Below, one piece after another: positions 1 through 7,602 of a DNA stretch of 14,545 nucleotides. Made by a program: the position numbers and the translations under genes. This stretch comes from an uncultured Clostridia bacterium (GTDB taxonomy: Bacteria; Bacillota; Clostridia; Christensenellales; Borkfalkiaceae): NCBI GenBank assembly GCA_947629605.1, contig CANREK010000011.1, positions 1 through 14,545 on the forward strand, read 5' to 3'. Within the stretch, counting starts at the first letter, position 1. Every line of letters starts with the position of its first letter. Under the pieces are notes generated by a model that was not told where the DNA came from, made no database searches, and saw nothing but the letters and a program-made list of their open reading frames with translations.

Positions 1-2
1 GC

Positions 3-707
3 GTGGGGATCATCGCCGCCGACGGAGAGGAGGAGCTGGGCGAACAGGCCATGGCCGCACGCCGCGGCGTGCTCGAAGGGGACGCCGTCATCGTCTCGGG
101 CTACACCGATACGGAGAACGGCTCCACCCCCTTTGCGGACCTCTGCGGCGGGTACGAGGGCTACAACATCGGGAATGCCAAACCGCAGGGGTTCTACATC
201 ATCCCCGAATTGATGGCGGATGCCGAGACCTACCTTGCGGGATTCTTCAACGGCGGTATCGCGGACGGAGAGATCGTCGGCGAGAGGGTGGAAGAGGCCT
301 TTTCCCGCAGAAACGGCTCGGACAAGCGCTTTAAGACCGCCGCGCAGAGGGAAGCCGGCATCGCGCAGGAGCGGGACAGGGTGCTCGCTATCCGCGACAA
401 CTATCTCTTTGTCAAGGCCGCCCTCGACGGCGGCGCCATCGGGACCGTCACCTATCACGGCACCGAATCGGTCATGACGACCGACGGAACTCAGGCGGAA
501 CTTTCCTATGACGCCGAGATCGGCATCGCCCTCGGCAAACTTTCGGGGCTCAACGATCTCTTCTTCTACTATCAAGGGGAGAACATGGCGAGCACAGAGC
601 TCGTGTTGCTCTTCTTCGATAACGGAGTTCGCAACGAGGAAGCGAAGTACGAAAACTTTGCCTTCCTTCGCTATCTGCTCGAAACCTATGCGCCTGCACA
701 TTCGTGA
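3..707 (+). CDS. C-terminal part of an unrecognised protein (5' end outside window)
   Basis: The frame is open from the left edge and closes with TGA at 705-707, giving 234 visible residues. The GTG at position 3 is probably an internal Val codon, since nothing upstream can be seen. The visible protein is soluble-looking and acidic, with no membrane segment. It has a Gly/Tyr/Asn-rich stretch around residues 33-65 (GDAVIVSGYTD, then GGYEGYNIGN), a charged Arg/Glu segment around 95-130, and an aromatic cluster (LFFYYQGEN) near 188. Codon use and GC content match the following genes, so it looks native and coding. I do not recognise the family and assign no function. The next gene probably starts inside its last codons, which suggests co-transcription with the decarboxylase-like gene and holB. 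Confidence 0.7.
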   Translation: MGIIAADGEEELGEQAMAARRGVLEGDAVIVSGYTDTENGSTPFADLCGGYEGYNIGNAKPQGFYIIPELMADAETYLAGFFNGGIADGEIVGERVEEAFSRRNGSDKRFKTAAQREAGIAQERDRVLAIRDNYLFVKAALDGGAIGTVTYHGTESVMTTDGTQAELSYDAEIGIALGKLSGLNDLFFYYQGENMASTELVLLFFDNGVRNEEAKYENFAFLRYLLETYAPAHS

Positions 708-1725
708 GATGCTCTCCGCGCAACGGGAGGGACACATCTCTTTTCATACGCCCGGGCACAAGCGCTGCGGCGACGATATCACGGAGCTGAGCTATTCGGA
801 CTGTCTGCTCTCCCCCAAGGGAGCCATTCTCGGGGCGGAGCGGGACATCGCGCACATTCTCGGCGCAGACCGCAGTTTTATCCTGACGGACGGCAGTACC
901 TCTGGCATCTTCTCGATGCTCTATGCGTTGAAGGTGCGGGGGGCGGCCTCTCTCGCCTTCCCCGTCTGCTCCCACAGGAGCGTGTATAACGCTTGCCGTG
1001 TGCTCGGCCTCACGCCCGTTCTCATTCCGCAGAACAGCGAGCGCGGCATTCCCCTGCAACCCGAACTTTCCGCCATCGAGGCGGCGGTGAGAGAGGCGGA
1101 TGCCCTGCTTCTGACTTCCCCCGACTATTACGGTTTTCTGGCACCCATGTCCGAGGCGAAAGAAATTTGCCGCACCCATGTCAAGCCCTTCCTCATCGAC
1201 GGGGCGCACGGGGCGCATCTGCACTTTACGGACATGCATGCGGGAAAATTCGCCGACATGTGGGTGGACGGCATGCACAAGTCCCTGCCCGCGATGACGC
1301 AGGGGGCCGTCGTCTCCGCAAGGGAAGATTGGGCGGCGCTTTCAGAGGGGGTTCGGACCTTCCGCACGACGTCGCCATCCTACCCCATCATGGCGAGCGT
1401 CGAAGAGGCCGCCAAGTGGCCGCGGAATGAGAAAATCGAGCGGGCTGCGGCGCAGTTCAAGGAAGCCTTCGGCGCCGTCAAAAACGACGATTGGACCAAG
1501 ATCCTCATCTTTTTCGGGAGACACGCCGATGAGGCACAGCGCGTTCTCGAAGCGCACAATGTCTATCCCGAATTCAACGACGGAAACTATCTCATGTTTT
1601 ACCTTTCCCCCTGTACCAAGGAAGCGGAGCTCCAAACGCTCGGCGCACTGCTCGGCGAGCTGCCCCGCGGGGAAGAGGGGGATGTGAAAGAGGGGAAGAT
1701 CCCCATCTATTCGGAGGGCATATGA
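688..1725 (+). CDS. Orn/Lys/Arg decarboxylase family PLP-dependent protein (YaaO-like, short form)
   Basis: This is a fold-type I PLP enzyme of the ornithine/lysine/arginine decarboxylase group. Seen: the N-terminal family signature HTPGHK at residues 20-25, a DGSTSG cofactor-loop motif near 71, DGAHGAH at 171-177 carrying the Asp expected to pair with the PLP ring nitrogen, and HKSLPAMTQGA, with Lys198 as the predicted Schiff-base lysine. TSPSYPIMAS follows, also typical of the family. The protein has 345 residues; Bacillus YaaO is clearly longer, and the middle/C-terminal part here looks compressed. The start at 688 overlaps the upstream gene by 20 bp and keeps the usual length before HTPGHK. 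ATG 709 is the alternative; neither has a clear Shine-Dalgarno. It overlaps holB by 4 bp (ATGA). A family member beside holB is a standard Bacillota arrangement. The substrate (arginine, lysine, ornithine or none) cannot be told from sequence. Confidence 0.88.
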   Translation: MRLHIREMLSAQREGHISFHTPGHKRCGDDITELSYSDCLLSPKGAILGAERDIAHILGADRSFILTDGSTSGIFSMLYALKVRGAASLAFPVCSHRSVYNACRVLGLTPVLIPQNSERGIPLQPELSAIEAAVREADALLLTSPDYYGFLAPMSEAKEICRTHVKPFLIDGAHGAHLHFTDMHAGKFADMWVDGMHKSLPAMTQGAVVSAREDWAALSEGVRTFRTTSPSYPIMASVEEAAKWPRNEKIERAAAQFKEAFGAVKNDDWTKILIFFGRHADEAQRVLEAHNVYPEFNDGNYLMFYLSPCTKEAELQTLGALLGELPRGEEGDVKEGKIPIYSEGI

Positions 1726-2648
1726 TCGAGCTTTTGCGCTCCACAAGGGCATATCGGGACATGGGCGGCGACATCTCCCATACCGTTCTCGTTGCCTTTT
1801 CGGATGAAAAATATCTCCGCCCTCTTCTCAAAGAGTGCGCCAAGGCCTTTTTCGGCGCGGCGGACGGGTCGAGGGAAGCCGACCTCATCGGCAAGGAGAC
1901 CTATTCGGACTGCATCATTCTCCCCGGCGAGGGCGCAAAGCTCACGGCGGAACTGTGCGGCCGCATCCTCGACGAGAGTGCACTGCTCCCCGTCGAGAGC
2001 GACAAAAAACTCTTTGTGCTCGACAATTTCCACACTGCGCCCGCGCTGGTGCAGAATAAGCTCTTGAAACTCCTCGAAGAGCCCCCCGACAGAGTGTATT
2101 TCCTGCTCGGCGCCGCCAACGAACATGCCGTGCTCCCCACGGTCCGTTCGAGGGCGCAGAAGGAGCTTGTTCCCCCCTTTGCGGAGGAAGAGATCGAGGC
2201 GGCCCTCTCCCGTATGTACCCCAAGAGCGACGGGCGGGCGGCGGCCGCGGCGTGCGGAGGGTCCCTCTCCGTTGCCGAATCTCTGCTCTCCGAGGGCGAA
2301 GAGATCTTTGTCAGGGCGGAGACGTTTTTAAGCGGGGAGAATATTGAGGCATTCTGCCGCACGCTCACCGAAAAAAAGGACGCGGCGCTCTTTTTCTCCT
2401 CGGTGAAATTGGTGCTCAGGGACATCATGTATCTCGGGCAGGGGCTCGAAAAATACGCCGCGCGGCGGAGCGAGGGGACAAGGCGTCTTGTGACCCTCTA
2501 CCCCGTGGGGGCGGCGGCGAAGGGGATCTCCCTCGTCGGACAGGCGGAGCAGGACATCGTGTTCAACGCCAACTTCGCGCAGTGCGCCCTGAATCTTGCG
2601 TTACAGCTCAAAAAGGAGAGAGACAAATGGCAAAAGTTGTCGTCATAA
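1722..2648 (+). CDS. holB: DNA polymerase III delta' subunit
   Basis: 308 residues. This is the delta' subunit of the clamp-loader complex, which helps load the beta sliding clamp in replication. Evidence: the AAA+ signature QNKLLKLLEEPP (from Gln111), LFVLDNFHTAP just before it in the Walker-B position, and TVRSRAQ (Ser143-Arg144), the sensor/SRC-type arginine-finger region in which the usual Cys is Ala. There is no Walker A P-loop, and the N-terminus reads SHTVLVAFSDEKYLRP where loader ATPases have a GPxGxGK loop. This fits delta', which commonly lacks ATPase activity. Start ATG 1722 has GGAGG at 1713-1717 and overlaps the preceding stop as ATGA, so translation is likely coupled. Its neighbour ricT is the usual partner in Bacillota. 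tmk, normally just upstream in Bacillus, is missing here. Confidence 0.92.
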   Translation: MIELLRSTRAYRDMGGDISHTVLVAFSDEKYLRPLLKECAKAFFGAADGSREADLIGKETYSDCIILPGEGAKLTAELCGRILDESALLPVESDKKLFVLDNFHTAPALVQNKLLKLLEEPPDRVYFLLGAANEHAVLPTVRSRAQKELVPPFAEEEIEAALSRMYPKSDGRAAAAACGGSLSVAESLLSEGEEIFVRAETFLSGENIEAFCRTLTEKKDAALFFSSVKLVLRDIMYLGQGLEKYAARRSEGTRRLVTLYPVGAAAKGISLVGQAEQDIVFNANFAQCALNLALQLKKERDKWQKLSS

Positions 2649-3493
2649 AATTCAGAAGTACCAAGCCGTACTATTTCAGTGCGGGGGATCTCGAACTCAA
2701 AAAGGGGCAGGGCGTCGTCGTGGAGACCAGCCGCGGCCTCGACTACGGCATCGTCATCGACCCCGCAAGGGAAGTGCCCGACGATTCTATCACTCCCCCC
2801 TTAAAACCCATTCTCCGCATCGCGACACCGCAGGATGAGGAAGTCGTCAAACGTCACGAGGAGAGGCGGTCGGAGGCCATGAAGGTCTGCCGCGAGAAGA
2901 TCGAGAAGCACAACCTCGTGATGAAGCTCATCGACTGCGAATTCACCTTTGACGGCAGTAAGGTCATCTTCACCTTCACGGCCGAAAAGCGGGTGGACTT
3001 CCGCGAACTCGTCAAGGACCTTGCCTCCTACTTCCACATGCGCATCGAGCTCAGACAGGTCGGCATCCGCGACGAGAGCAGGATCCTCGGCGGGATCGCC
3101 CCTTGCGGCAGGGTATGCTGCTGTGCGGAGTGCTTGCCCGACTTCAAAAAAGTCTCCGTCAAAATGGCAAAAAATCAAGGGTTATCGCTCAATCCGGGCA
3201 AGATCTCGGGGCTGTGCGGAAGGCTCATGTGCTGTCTCTCGTACGAGGATGAATACTACGCCGACGCCTGCAAAAAGATGCCCAAGATCGGCGCCACCGT
3301 CTCTACGCCCGAGGGGAAGGGCACCGTCGTCTCCTTCAACATGCTTAAAATGAATGTCAGGGTCAAGATCGAGCGGGACGGCGACGTCTTTTACCGCGAC
3401 TTTGCGGCGGCGGACATCAAGTTCAAAAAGGGACAGTCGGGCGCCGACGACGACAAGGGCGACGACGCGGCGGACGATAAAATTTCCGATTGA
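2627..3493 (+). CDS. ricT: RicT/YaaT, PSP1-domain Fe-S protein of the Ric complex
   Basis: 288 residues. In Bacillus, RicT (YaaT) joins RicA and RicF in a cytoplasmic complex that carries [4Fe-4S] clusters, adjusts RNase Y-dependent mRNA processing, and affects sporulation and biofilm development. Seen: the PSP1 domain (GVVVETSRGLDYGIV near residue 30) and the invariant cysteine clusters APCGRVCCCAEC (Cys160, 164-166, 169) and GLCGRLMCCLSYEDEYY (Cys197, 202, 203). The C-terminal tail after about 270 is Asp/Lys-rich and probably disordered. The start at 2627 is chosen because AAGGAG lies at 2613-2618 with 8-nt spacing and gives the canonical MAKVVVIKF N-terminus, so the gene overlaps holB by 22 bp. 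RicA and RicF are not in this window. Confidence 0.94.
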   Translation: MAKVVVIKFRSTKPYYFSAGDLELKKGQGVVVETSRGLDYGIVIDPAREVPDDSITPPLKPILRIATPQDEEVVKRHEERRSEAMKVCREKIEKHNLVMKLIDCEFTFDGSKVIFTFTAEKRVDFRELVKDLASYFHMRIELRQVGIRDESRILGGIAPCGRVCCCAECLPDFKKVSVKMAKNQGLSLNPGKISGLCGRLMCCLSYEDEYYADACKKMPKIGATVSTPEGKGTVVSFNMLKMNVRVKIERDGDVFYRDFAAADIKFKKGQSGADDDKGDDAADDKISD

Positions 3494-3507
3494 TTTCGCT
3501 CAAACGC

Positions 3508-3536
3508 TTTACGACAGCGCGAGCATGTGATATAAT
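3508..3536 (+). promoter_or_regulatory. Vegetative-type promoter for the ferredoxin gene
   Basis: TTTACG at 3508-3513 (4/6 to the -35 consensus), a 17-bp spacer, and a perfect TATAAT at 3531-3536 preceded by TG (extended -10, TGATATAAT). The predicted start near 3543 leaves a leader of about 24 nt carrying GGAGG at 3554-3558, 8 nt before the ATG. The ferredoxin can therefore be expressed independently of ricT, whose stop lies just upstream at 3493. Confidence 0.85.
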
Positions 3537-3566
3537 ACAGACAGATTCTTTATGGAGGATGATACT

Positions 3567-3737
3567 ATGGCGCACAAGATCAACGAAGAATGCATTTCCT
3601 GCGGAACCTGCGCGGATACCTGCCCCGTCAACGCGATCGCTCCCGGCGACACGACCTATGTCGTCGATCCCGATACCTGCGTAGACTGCGGCGCGTGCGA
3701 GGGCGTCTGCCCCGTCGGCGCGATCCAACCGGAATAA
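3567..3737 (+). CDS. 2[4Fe-4S] ferredoxin, clostridial type
   Basis: 56 residues, the normal size for a small clostridial ferredoxin. It carries two complete cluster motifs in tandem, CISCGTCADTCP and CVDCGACEGVCP (CxxCxxCxxxCP twice), with the internal two-fold symmetry of this family. It is a cytoplasmic low-potential electron carrier, for example for pyruvate:ferredoxin oxidoreductase or hydrogenase. The start at 3567 is preferred over the in-frame ATG at 3552 because GGAGG at 3554-3558 is the ribosome binding site and lies inside the longer version. A promoter (3508-3536) and a strong terminator (3746-3773) make it a one-gene unit placed between ricT and trmN6. Confidence 0.95.
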   Translation: MAHKINEECISCGTCADTCPVNAIAPGDTTYVVDPDTCVDCGACEGVCPVGAIQPE

Positions 3738-3745
3738 GCAAACGC

Positions 3746-3773
3746 AAAAAAGCGCGGGCCTCCGCGCTTTTTT
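3746..3773 (+). terminator. Intrinsic terminator after the ferredoxin gene
   Basis: Perfect 12-bp inverted repeat, AAAAAAGCGCGG (3746-3757) and CCGCGCTTTTTT (3762-3773), with a GCCT tetraloop, only 8 nt after the ferredoxin stop. The GC stem plus six T residues is a textbook intrinsic terminator. The mirrored A-tract means it could also act in the opposite direction. Confidence 0.93.
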
Positions 3774-3809
3774 CGTTGATTCCATTTACTCCGCGTTGTC
3801 ATGGCATAA

Positions 3810-4088
3810 GTGCGGCGTCATGCTGAGCCCGAGAGCACAAACGCAGTCTACGAGAGAGTGTCCGAAGCATCTCGCCGCACGTTTCTACGGCACCGTTCCA
3901 AATAGCGTCATCCTGAGCGGAGCCCGTAGGGCGGAGTCGAAGGATCCGCCTTATTCCTATTTGCTGCGGTGATGGTTCGACGGAGCTCACCATGACGCAA
4001 TCGGAATGGTCCGTAATCGCCCCGCGAGATTCTTCGGAATCGCCACCGTACTTTCTTTGAGCCCCGTGGCTCAGAATGACGCGGGGCG
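3810..4088 (-). repeat. Composite hairpin repeat block A (modules 4-3-2-1 read on +)
   Basis: This block fills the gap between the ferredoxin terminator and trmN6 and holds no credible gene. On the minus strand it reads module 1 (4088-4018), module 2 (3998-3966), module 3 (3948-3905), module 4 (3880-3810). Module 1 is clamped by CGCCCCGCG/CGCGGGGCG (9 bp) and module 4 by GTGCGGCG/CGCCGCAC (8 bp). Each module has the form GTCATnnTGAGC - linker - GTCGAAnnATC (GTCCGAAnnATC in module 4), with nn and n'n' complementary. Order and spacing match blocks B and D, but the orientation is inverted. Confidence 0.9.
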
Positions 4089-4116
4089 ACATGTGCTTCC
4101 GTATCATCTCCCACAA

Positions 4117-4154
4117 CAATTTTTAATTTTTCATTTTTAATTTTCAATTTCTCT
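4117..4154 (+). other. A/T-rich leader of trmN6 with iterated TTTTTAATTTT motif
   Basis: Immediately before the trmN6 start, the GC-rich context changes abruptly to an almost pure A/T stretch made of short imperfect repeats (AATTTTTAATTTTTCA, then TTTTTAATTTTCAATTT). There is no Shine-Dalgarno. Because the ferredoxin terminator and repeat block A lie upstream, trmN6-rsmI needs its own promoter, and this stretch is the only candidate region. I cannot assign convincing -35/-10 boxes in it. Confidence 0.4.
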
Positions 4155-4829
4155 ATGCGCATGATCGAATCCCTGCAAACGGGCAATTACAAGATCATAC
4201 AGGACACCGAGCTCTACCGCTTCACCTCGGATGCGGTCCTTTTGTCGCGCTTTGAGAGGGCGAAAAAGGGGGAACGGGTGGCGGATTTCTGCGCTGGGAG
4301 CGGCATTGTCGGACTGCACTTTTACGCCGAAAACGAGGGCGTCGCCTCGGTCACGCTCTTCGAGATGCAGAGGGAGCTCGCCGACATGAGCCGCGAGACG
4401 GTCGCGCTCAACGGCCTCGAAGCCGTCTTTACGGTCGAGAACCTTCGCCTGCAAGACATCCCGAGCCGCTACACCGAGTATTTTTCGCTCATCCTCTGCA
4501 ATCCGCCGTATGAAAAAGGGGGCCTCACGAGCCCCGACGACAGAAAGGCCCTCTGCCGCAAGGAAATATCCTTGACCCTTCCCGAGCTTACGGAGAGCGC
4601 GAGAAAATGTCTGAAATTCGGCGGAAGATTCTCCCTCGTGCACCGCGCGGATCGCCTCGGGGAAGTCATCTACACCCTGCACGAGAGCGGCCTCGAACCC
4701 AAAAAAATGCAACTTATTGCGGGAAAAACGGGGGATGCGCCCTATGCCGTGCTCCTCACCGCCGTCAAGGGCGGCAGGGCGGGCATGGAAGTTTTTCCCA
4801 CCGTCTGCAACGACCAAAGGGGGATCTGA
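4155..4829 (+). CDS. trmN6: tRNA1(Val) A37 N6-methyltransferase family protein (YabB/TrmN6-like)
   Basis: 224 residues. A class I SAM-dependent methyltransferase that by family membership methylates N6 of adenine 37 in tRNA1(Val). Seen: the family N-terminus ESLQTGNYKIIQDTELYRF with SDAVLLSRF, SAM motif I VADFCAGSGIVGL (residues 42-54), and the adenine-N6 catalytic motif NPPY at 116-119. The gene sits directly before rsmI (1 nt between stop and start), as yabB lies near yabC/rsmI in Bacillus. ATG 4155 is used; ATG 4161 two codons later is equally possible, and neither has a Shine-Dalgarno. The last residues after about 210 show no recognisable motif. Confidence 0.87.
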   Translation: MRMIESLQTGNYKIIQDTELYRFTSDAVLLSRFERAKKGERVADFCAGSGIVGLHFYAENEGVASVTLFEMQRELADMSRETVALNGLEAVFTVENLRLQDIPSRYTEYFSLILCNPPYEKGGLTSPDDRKALCRKEISLTLPELTESARKCLKFGGRFSLVHRADRLGEVIYTLHESGLEPKKMQLIAGKTGDAPYAVLLTAVKGGRAGMEVFPTVCNDQRGI

Positions 4830-4830
4830 A

Positions 4831-5634
4831 ATGATACAATTTGTCGCAACGCCCATCGGGAATTTGAAGGACATCACCCTCCGCGCCCTCGAAGCGCTCA
4901 AAGAGGCCGACGTCATCTTCTGCGAGGACACCCGCCATACGCTCAAACTGCTGTCGGCGTATGACATCAAAAAACCCCTGCAAAGCTGTCATAAGTTCAA
5001 CGAAAAGGAGGCGGCGGAGAAGATCGTCGCGCTGTCGAGAGAGGGGAAAAAGGTCTGCATCGTCTCGGATGCGGGCATGCCCGTCATCTCCGACCCCGGG
5101 AATGAAGTCTGTAAATTCCTCCGCGCGGCGGGGGAAAATTATACCGTGCTCCCGGGCGCCAATGCGGCGCTCTCCGCGCTTGTGCTCTCGGCGTTTTCGA
5201 GCGATAAGTTCACGTTTTTGGGATTTTTGCCCGAAAAAAAGAGGGAACGCGACGCCCTTTTGAACGAATACAAGACCGCCCGAGAGACGCTGCTCTTCCA
5301 CAGCGCACCGCAGGATGTGGACCGCGATATTCGCGACATATGTGCGATTTTCGGCGATCGGAAGGCGTGCGCCGTCAGGGAGATCACCAAGATCCACGAG
5401 AGCGCGGAGCCCTTCACCCTCAAAGAGGGCCTCGCGGGGGAAAAGCGGGGCGAATATGTGCTCGTCGTCGAGGGCGCGGAGAAGGCCGAGAACCCGCTCA
5501 ACGCGCTCACGCCGCGGGAACACGTCATGCACTACATGGCGGAGGGCTACGACAAGAAGGAGGCGTTGAAGCTCGCCGCCCGCGACCGCGGCGTCTCCAA
5601 ATCCGCCCTCTACGCCGAAACGATAGACGTGTAG
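4831..5634 (+). CDS. rsmI: 16S rRNA (cytidine1402-2'-O)-methyltransferase
   Basis: 267 residues. RsmI 2'-O-methylates C1402 in the 16S rRNA decoding centre. Seen: N-terminal FVATPIGNLKDIT (residues 4-16), FCEDTRHT (Cys31-Thr37), VSDAGMPVISDPG (from Val78) and LPGANAALSAL, all hallmarks of the tetrapyrrole-methylase-like fold of RsmI. A C-terminal helical segment (EALKLAARDRGVSKSALY) is the usual RsmI tail. Start ATG 4831 follows AAAGGGGGA (4816-4824) and lies 1 nt after the trmN6 stop, so the two genes are likely coupled. Length is normal. No clear terminator follows; the next element is a C/G-rich hairpin repeat without a T-tract. Confidence 0.95.
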   Translation: MIQFVATPIGNLKDITLRALEALKEADVIFCEDTRHTLKLLSAYDIKKPLQSCHKFNEKEAAEKIVALSREGKKVCIVSDAGMPVISDPGNEVCKFLRAAGENYTVLPGANAALSALVLSAFSSDKFTFLGFLPEKKRERDALLNEYKTARETLLFHSAPQDVDRDIRDICAIFGDRKACAVREITKIHESAEPFTLKEGLAGEKRGEYVLVVEGAEKAENPLNALTPREHVMHYMAEGYDKKEALKLAARDRGVSKSALYAETIDV

Positions 5635-5662
5635 GGGAAATTAAAAATTGCGGCGAAGTATG

Positions 5663-5694
5663 CCCCCTCCCGAGGAGGGGAGGTAGGGGGTGGG
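5663..5694 (+). repeat. C/G-rich hairpin repeat, family 2, copy 1
   Basis: CCCCTCC (5664-5670) and GGAGGGG (5674-5680) form a 7-bp hairpin with a 3-nt loop, followed by AGGTAGGGGGTGGGC. The same layout (short-loop CCCTCC hairpin with a flanking GTAGGGGTGGG arm) recurs at 7877-7910 in reverse orientation and inside metG at 13475-13512. There is no T-tract, so I do not call it a terminator for rsmI. Confidence 0.75.
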
Positions 5695-5706
5695 CAACGA
5701 CATGCC

Positions 5707-6000
5707 GCCCCGCGTCATTCTGCCCCGCCCGCCCCGCGTCATTCTGAGCCACGGGGTTTATAGAGAGTACGAGGGCTATTCCGAAGAATCTCGCGGGGCG
5801 AATACGGACCATTCTAAATGCGTCATGGTGAGCTTCGTCGAACCATCACCTTATTATAATGCGGTGATCCTTCGACTTCGCCCTACGGGCTCCGCTCAGG
5901 ATGACGCGATTTGGAACGGTGCCGTAGAATTATGCGGCGAGATGCTTCGGACTTACCGCCGTAGACTGCGTTCCTTCTCCGTAGCTCAGCATGACGCCGC
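5707..6000 (+). repeat. Composite hairpin repeat block B (modules 1-2-3-4)
   Basis: Fills most of the gap between rsmI and the O-antigen ligase-like gene. It begins with a duplicated half-module, GCCCCGCGTCATTCTG at 5707-5722 and again at 5731-5746. Module 1 is 5731-5800, module 2 is 5820-5850, module 3 is 5861-5907 and module 4 is 5934-6000. Short spacers (ATACGGACCATTC; TTATTATAAT; GGAACGGTGCCGTAGAAT) are shared with block D. Open frames through it are artefacts of the GC-rich repeat. The remaining 6001-6086 is C-rich then A-rich, with no gene seen. Confidence 0.9.
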
Positions 6001-6086
6001 CCCGCCGCTCATCCTACTCCCCCGCCCCGTCTCATGCGCCTCTCACGAAAATTTTCACATAAATCACACAAAAGAGGAAAATAGGG

Positions 6087-6115
6087 TTGCAATTTGGAGC
6101 GATTCCTGTTATAAT
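6087..6115 (+). promoter_or_regulatory. Strong promoter for the O-antigen ligase-like gene
   Basis: TTGCAA at 6087-6092, a 17-bp spacer, and a perfect TATAAT at 6110-6115 preceded by TG (extended -10, TGTTATAAT). The predicted +1 falls at about 6122, exactly on the first ATG of the gene, which implies a leaderless or nearly leaderless transcript. Confidence 0.85.
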
Positions 6116-6121
6116 CACAAT

Positions 6122-7594
6122 ATGCTCACCGCAATGATACCAAAGCTCGAGAATACGAAATTCACGCAGGTCGTGCGTGCTTTTTTCGGTTCGACATATT
6201 ATCCGTTTGTCATCGCCGCGCTCATGGCACTTTCGGAGATCTTTGCGCTTGAGCTTCCCGTCTACTACATCTATCTTCTCATCGGCATCCTCTGCGCCCT
6301 CTTCTGCGAGGACACCATCGGCTTTCTGCCCATCGTGTGTTGCAGTTACATGACCTTTGCCTATGAGAACAACCCGCATCTGGTGGGCGGAGATCCGCTC
6401 TTTTCCGATCCCGCGAATCTTTTGCAGCTCATCATGATCCTCGCCATCGCCGTCGCCGTTCTCATCGGGAAATTCATCACATGCGTCGCGCTTCGCCCCA
6501 GACGCAAACTTCCCGCACTCACGTTCGGCTTTTTGATCCTCTTTGCGGGCTACATGCTCTCGGGCGTCGGCTATTCCGAATATGTCGCGTGGAAGGGCAT
6601 CCTCTTCGCCGTGGCGCAGATCTTCGCCCTCTCCGCGTTCTACTTCTACTTCTACTTCACCGTCGATTGGGACAAGGTCAAAAAAAGCTATATCTTCGTT
6701 GTTTTCCTCGCGATCGGCATCGGGCTCCTCGCCGAGATCGGCGCGATGTATACGCACGAGGGCGTCTTTAAGCAGGTGGGCGAGAACAGTTGGGAAGTCG
6801 ACCGCAGCAAGCTCGGCACGGGCTGGGGCGTCTACAACAACGTCGGCTGTGCCATGGCGATGTGTCTGCCCGCGCCCTTCTATTTTGCCGTCAAAAACGA
6901 GAAATGGGGGTGGGCATTCTCCATTCTCGGCTGTGTCTTTATGCTCGGCGTCGCGCTGACGCAGAGCCGCGGATCCATTCTCTTCGGCGCGGTCGTGTTC
7001 ATCGCCTGCATCGTGACGGTCCTCGTCAAGGCGAGGAAAAAGAACCGTATCCTGAACATCGTCGTGTTCGGCGCCATGCTCTTCGCGCTCGTCATCGCGA
7101 TGATCCTGTTCAGAGAAGAGGTCGGCAGCCTGTTTATCGCCATCGAAAAGACCGCAAAGGAGTTTTTCGACCAACTCGTCGCAAACGACCTCGACCCCAA
7201 TGCGCTCTCCTCGGGCAGGATCAAGCAGTATAAGGAATGCTGGCAGGAGTTCACCGAACATCCCCTTGTCGGCGTCGGGTTCCACAATTTGGGCGGCGGC
7301 GGATTCTCCTACTTGAACAACGTGTTGATCCCTAACCGTGCCCACAATACCGTGTTCCAGCTGCTTGCGAGCGGCGGGATCGTCGCGATGGCGGCATACC
7401 TTTTCCACCGCGGCCAGACCCTTTGGCTGTGGCTGAAACACCCCAATTTCGAAAAGACGATGGCGGCGTTCATCATCGCGGCACTGCTCCTCACGAGCCT
7501 TCTCGACTGCCACTTTTTCAACTATGGCCCAGGCCTTTTGTACAGTTGTGTGCTCGTCTACATGGAATGCCGCGCAAATGAAAATGAAAAATGA
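6122..7594 (+). CDS. O-antigen ligase/polymerase-like membrane protein (Wzy_C/WaaL family)
   Basis: 490 residues, integral membrane, with about ten or more hydrophobic segments spread along the chain. Diagnostic features lie in the second half: TQSRGSI (Arg283), then a long extracytoplasmic-type loop with SGRIKQYKECWQEFTEHPLVGVGFHNL (His388), and RAHNTVFQLLASGG (His408), the conserved His-Asn motif of the Wzy_C domain. Family members ligate or polymerise lipid-linked glycans on the outer face of the membrane. In a Gram-positive this means a wall or capsular polysaccharide or glycoprotein glycan. No glycosyltransferase or flippase lies nearby, so it looks like an orphan and the substrate is unknown. 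Start ATG 6122 sits 6 nt after the -10 box; ATG 6134 is the alternative. Neither has a Shine-Dalgarno. A longer in-frame extension upstream runs through repeat block B and is rejected. Confidence 0.86.
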   Translation: MLTAMIPKLENTKFTQVVRAFFGSTYYPFVIAALMALSEIFALELPVYYIYLLIGILCALFCEDTIGFLPIVCCSYMTFAYENNPHLVGGDPLFSDPANLLQLIMILAIAVAVLIGKFITCVALRPRRKLPALTFGFLILFAGYMLSGVGYSEYVAWKGILFAVAQIFALSAFYFYFYFTVDWDKVKKSYIFVVFLAIGIGLLAEIGAMYTHEGVFKQVGENSWEVDRSKLGTGWGVYNNVGCAMAMCLPAPFYFAVKNEKWGWAFSILGCVFMLGVALTQSRGSILFGAVVFIACIVTVLVKARKKNRILNIVVFGAMLFALVIAMILFREEVGSLFIAIEKTAKEFFDQLVANDLDPNALSSGRIKQYKECWQEFTEHPLVGVGFHNLGGGGFSYLNNVLIPNRAHNTVFQLLASGGIVAMAAYLFHRGQTLWLWLKHPNFEKTMAAFIIAALLLTSLLDCHFFNYGPGLLYSCVLVYMECRANENEK

Positions 7595-7602
7595 GCGCTC
7601 CG

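Noticed and set aside
3810..4088. CRISPR array
   Set aside because: The repeated units are hairpin modules of different sequence with variable linkers, not identical direct repeats with uniform spacers, and no cas gene is present.
3799..4119. ORFs translated from repeat block A (and equivalent frames in blocks B, C and D)
   Set aside because: Similar peptide strings appear from every block in several frames because the repeat is GC-rich and lacks stops. There is no SD and no family, and the sequence is explained by hairpin modules.
5663..5694. rsmI terminator
   Set aside because: A stable hairpin is present, but there is no T-tract on the plus strand and the same element occurs inside a coding sequence, so it is better explained as a dispersed repeat.
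5690..6121. N-terminal extension of the ligase-like ORF
   Set aside because: The extra residues come from repeat block B and from the promoter region; the TATAAT at 6110-6115 would lie inside the coding sequence.
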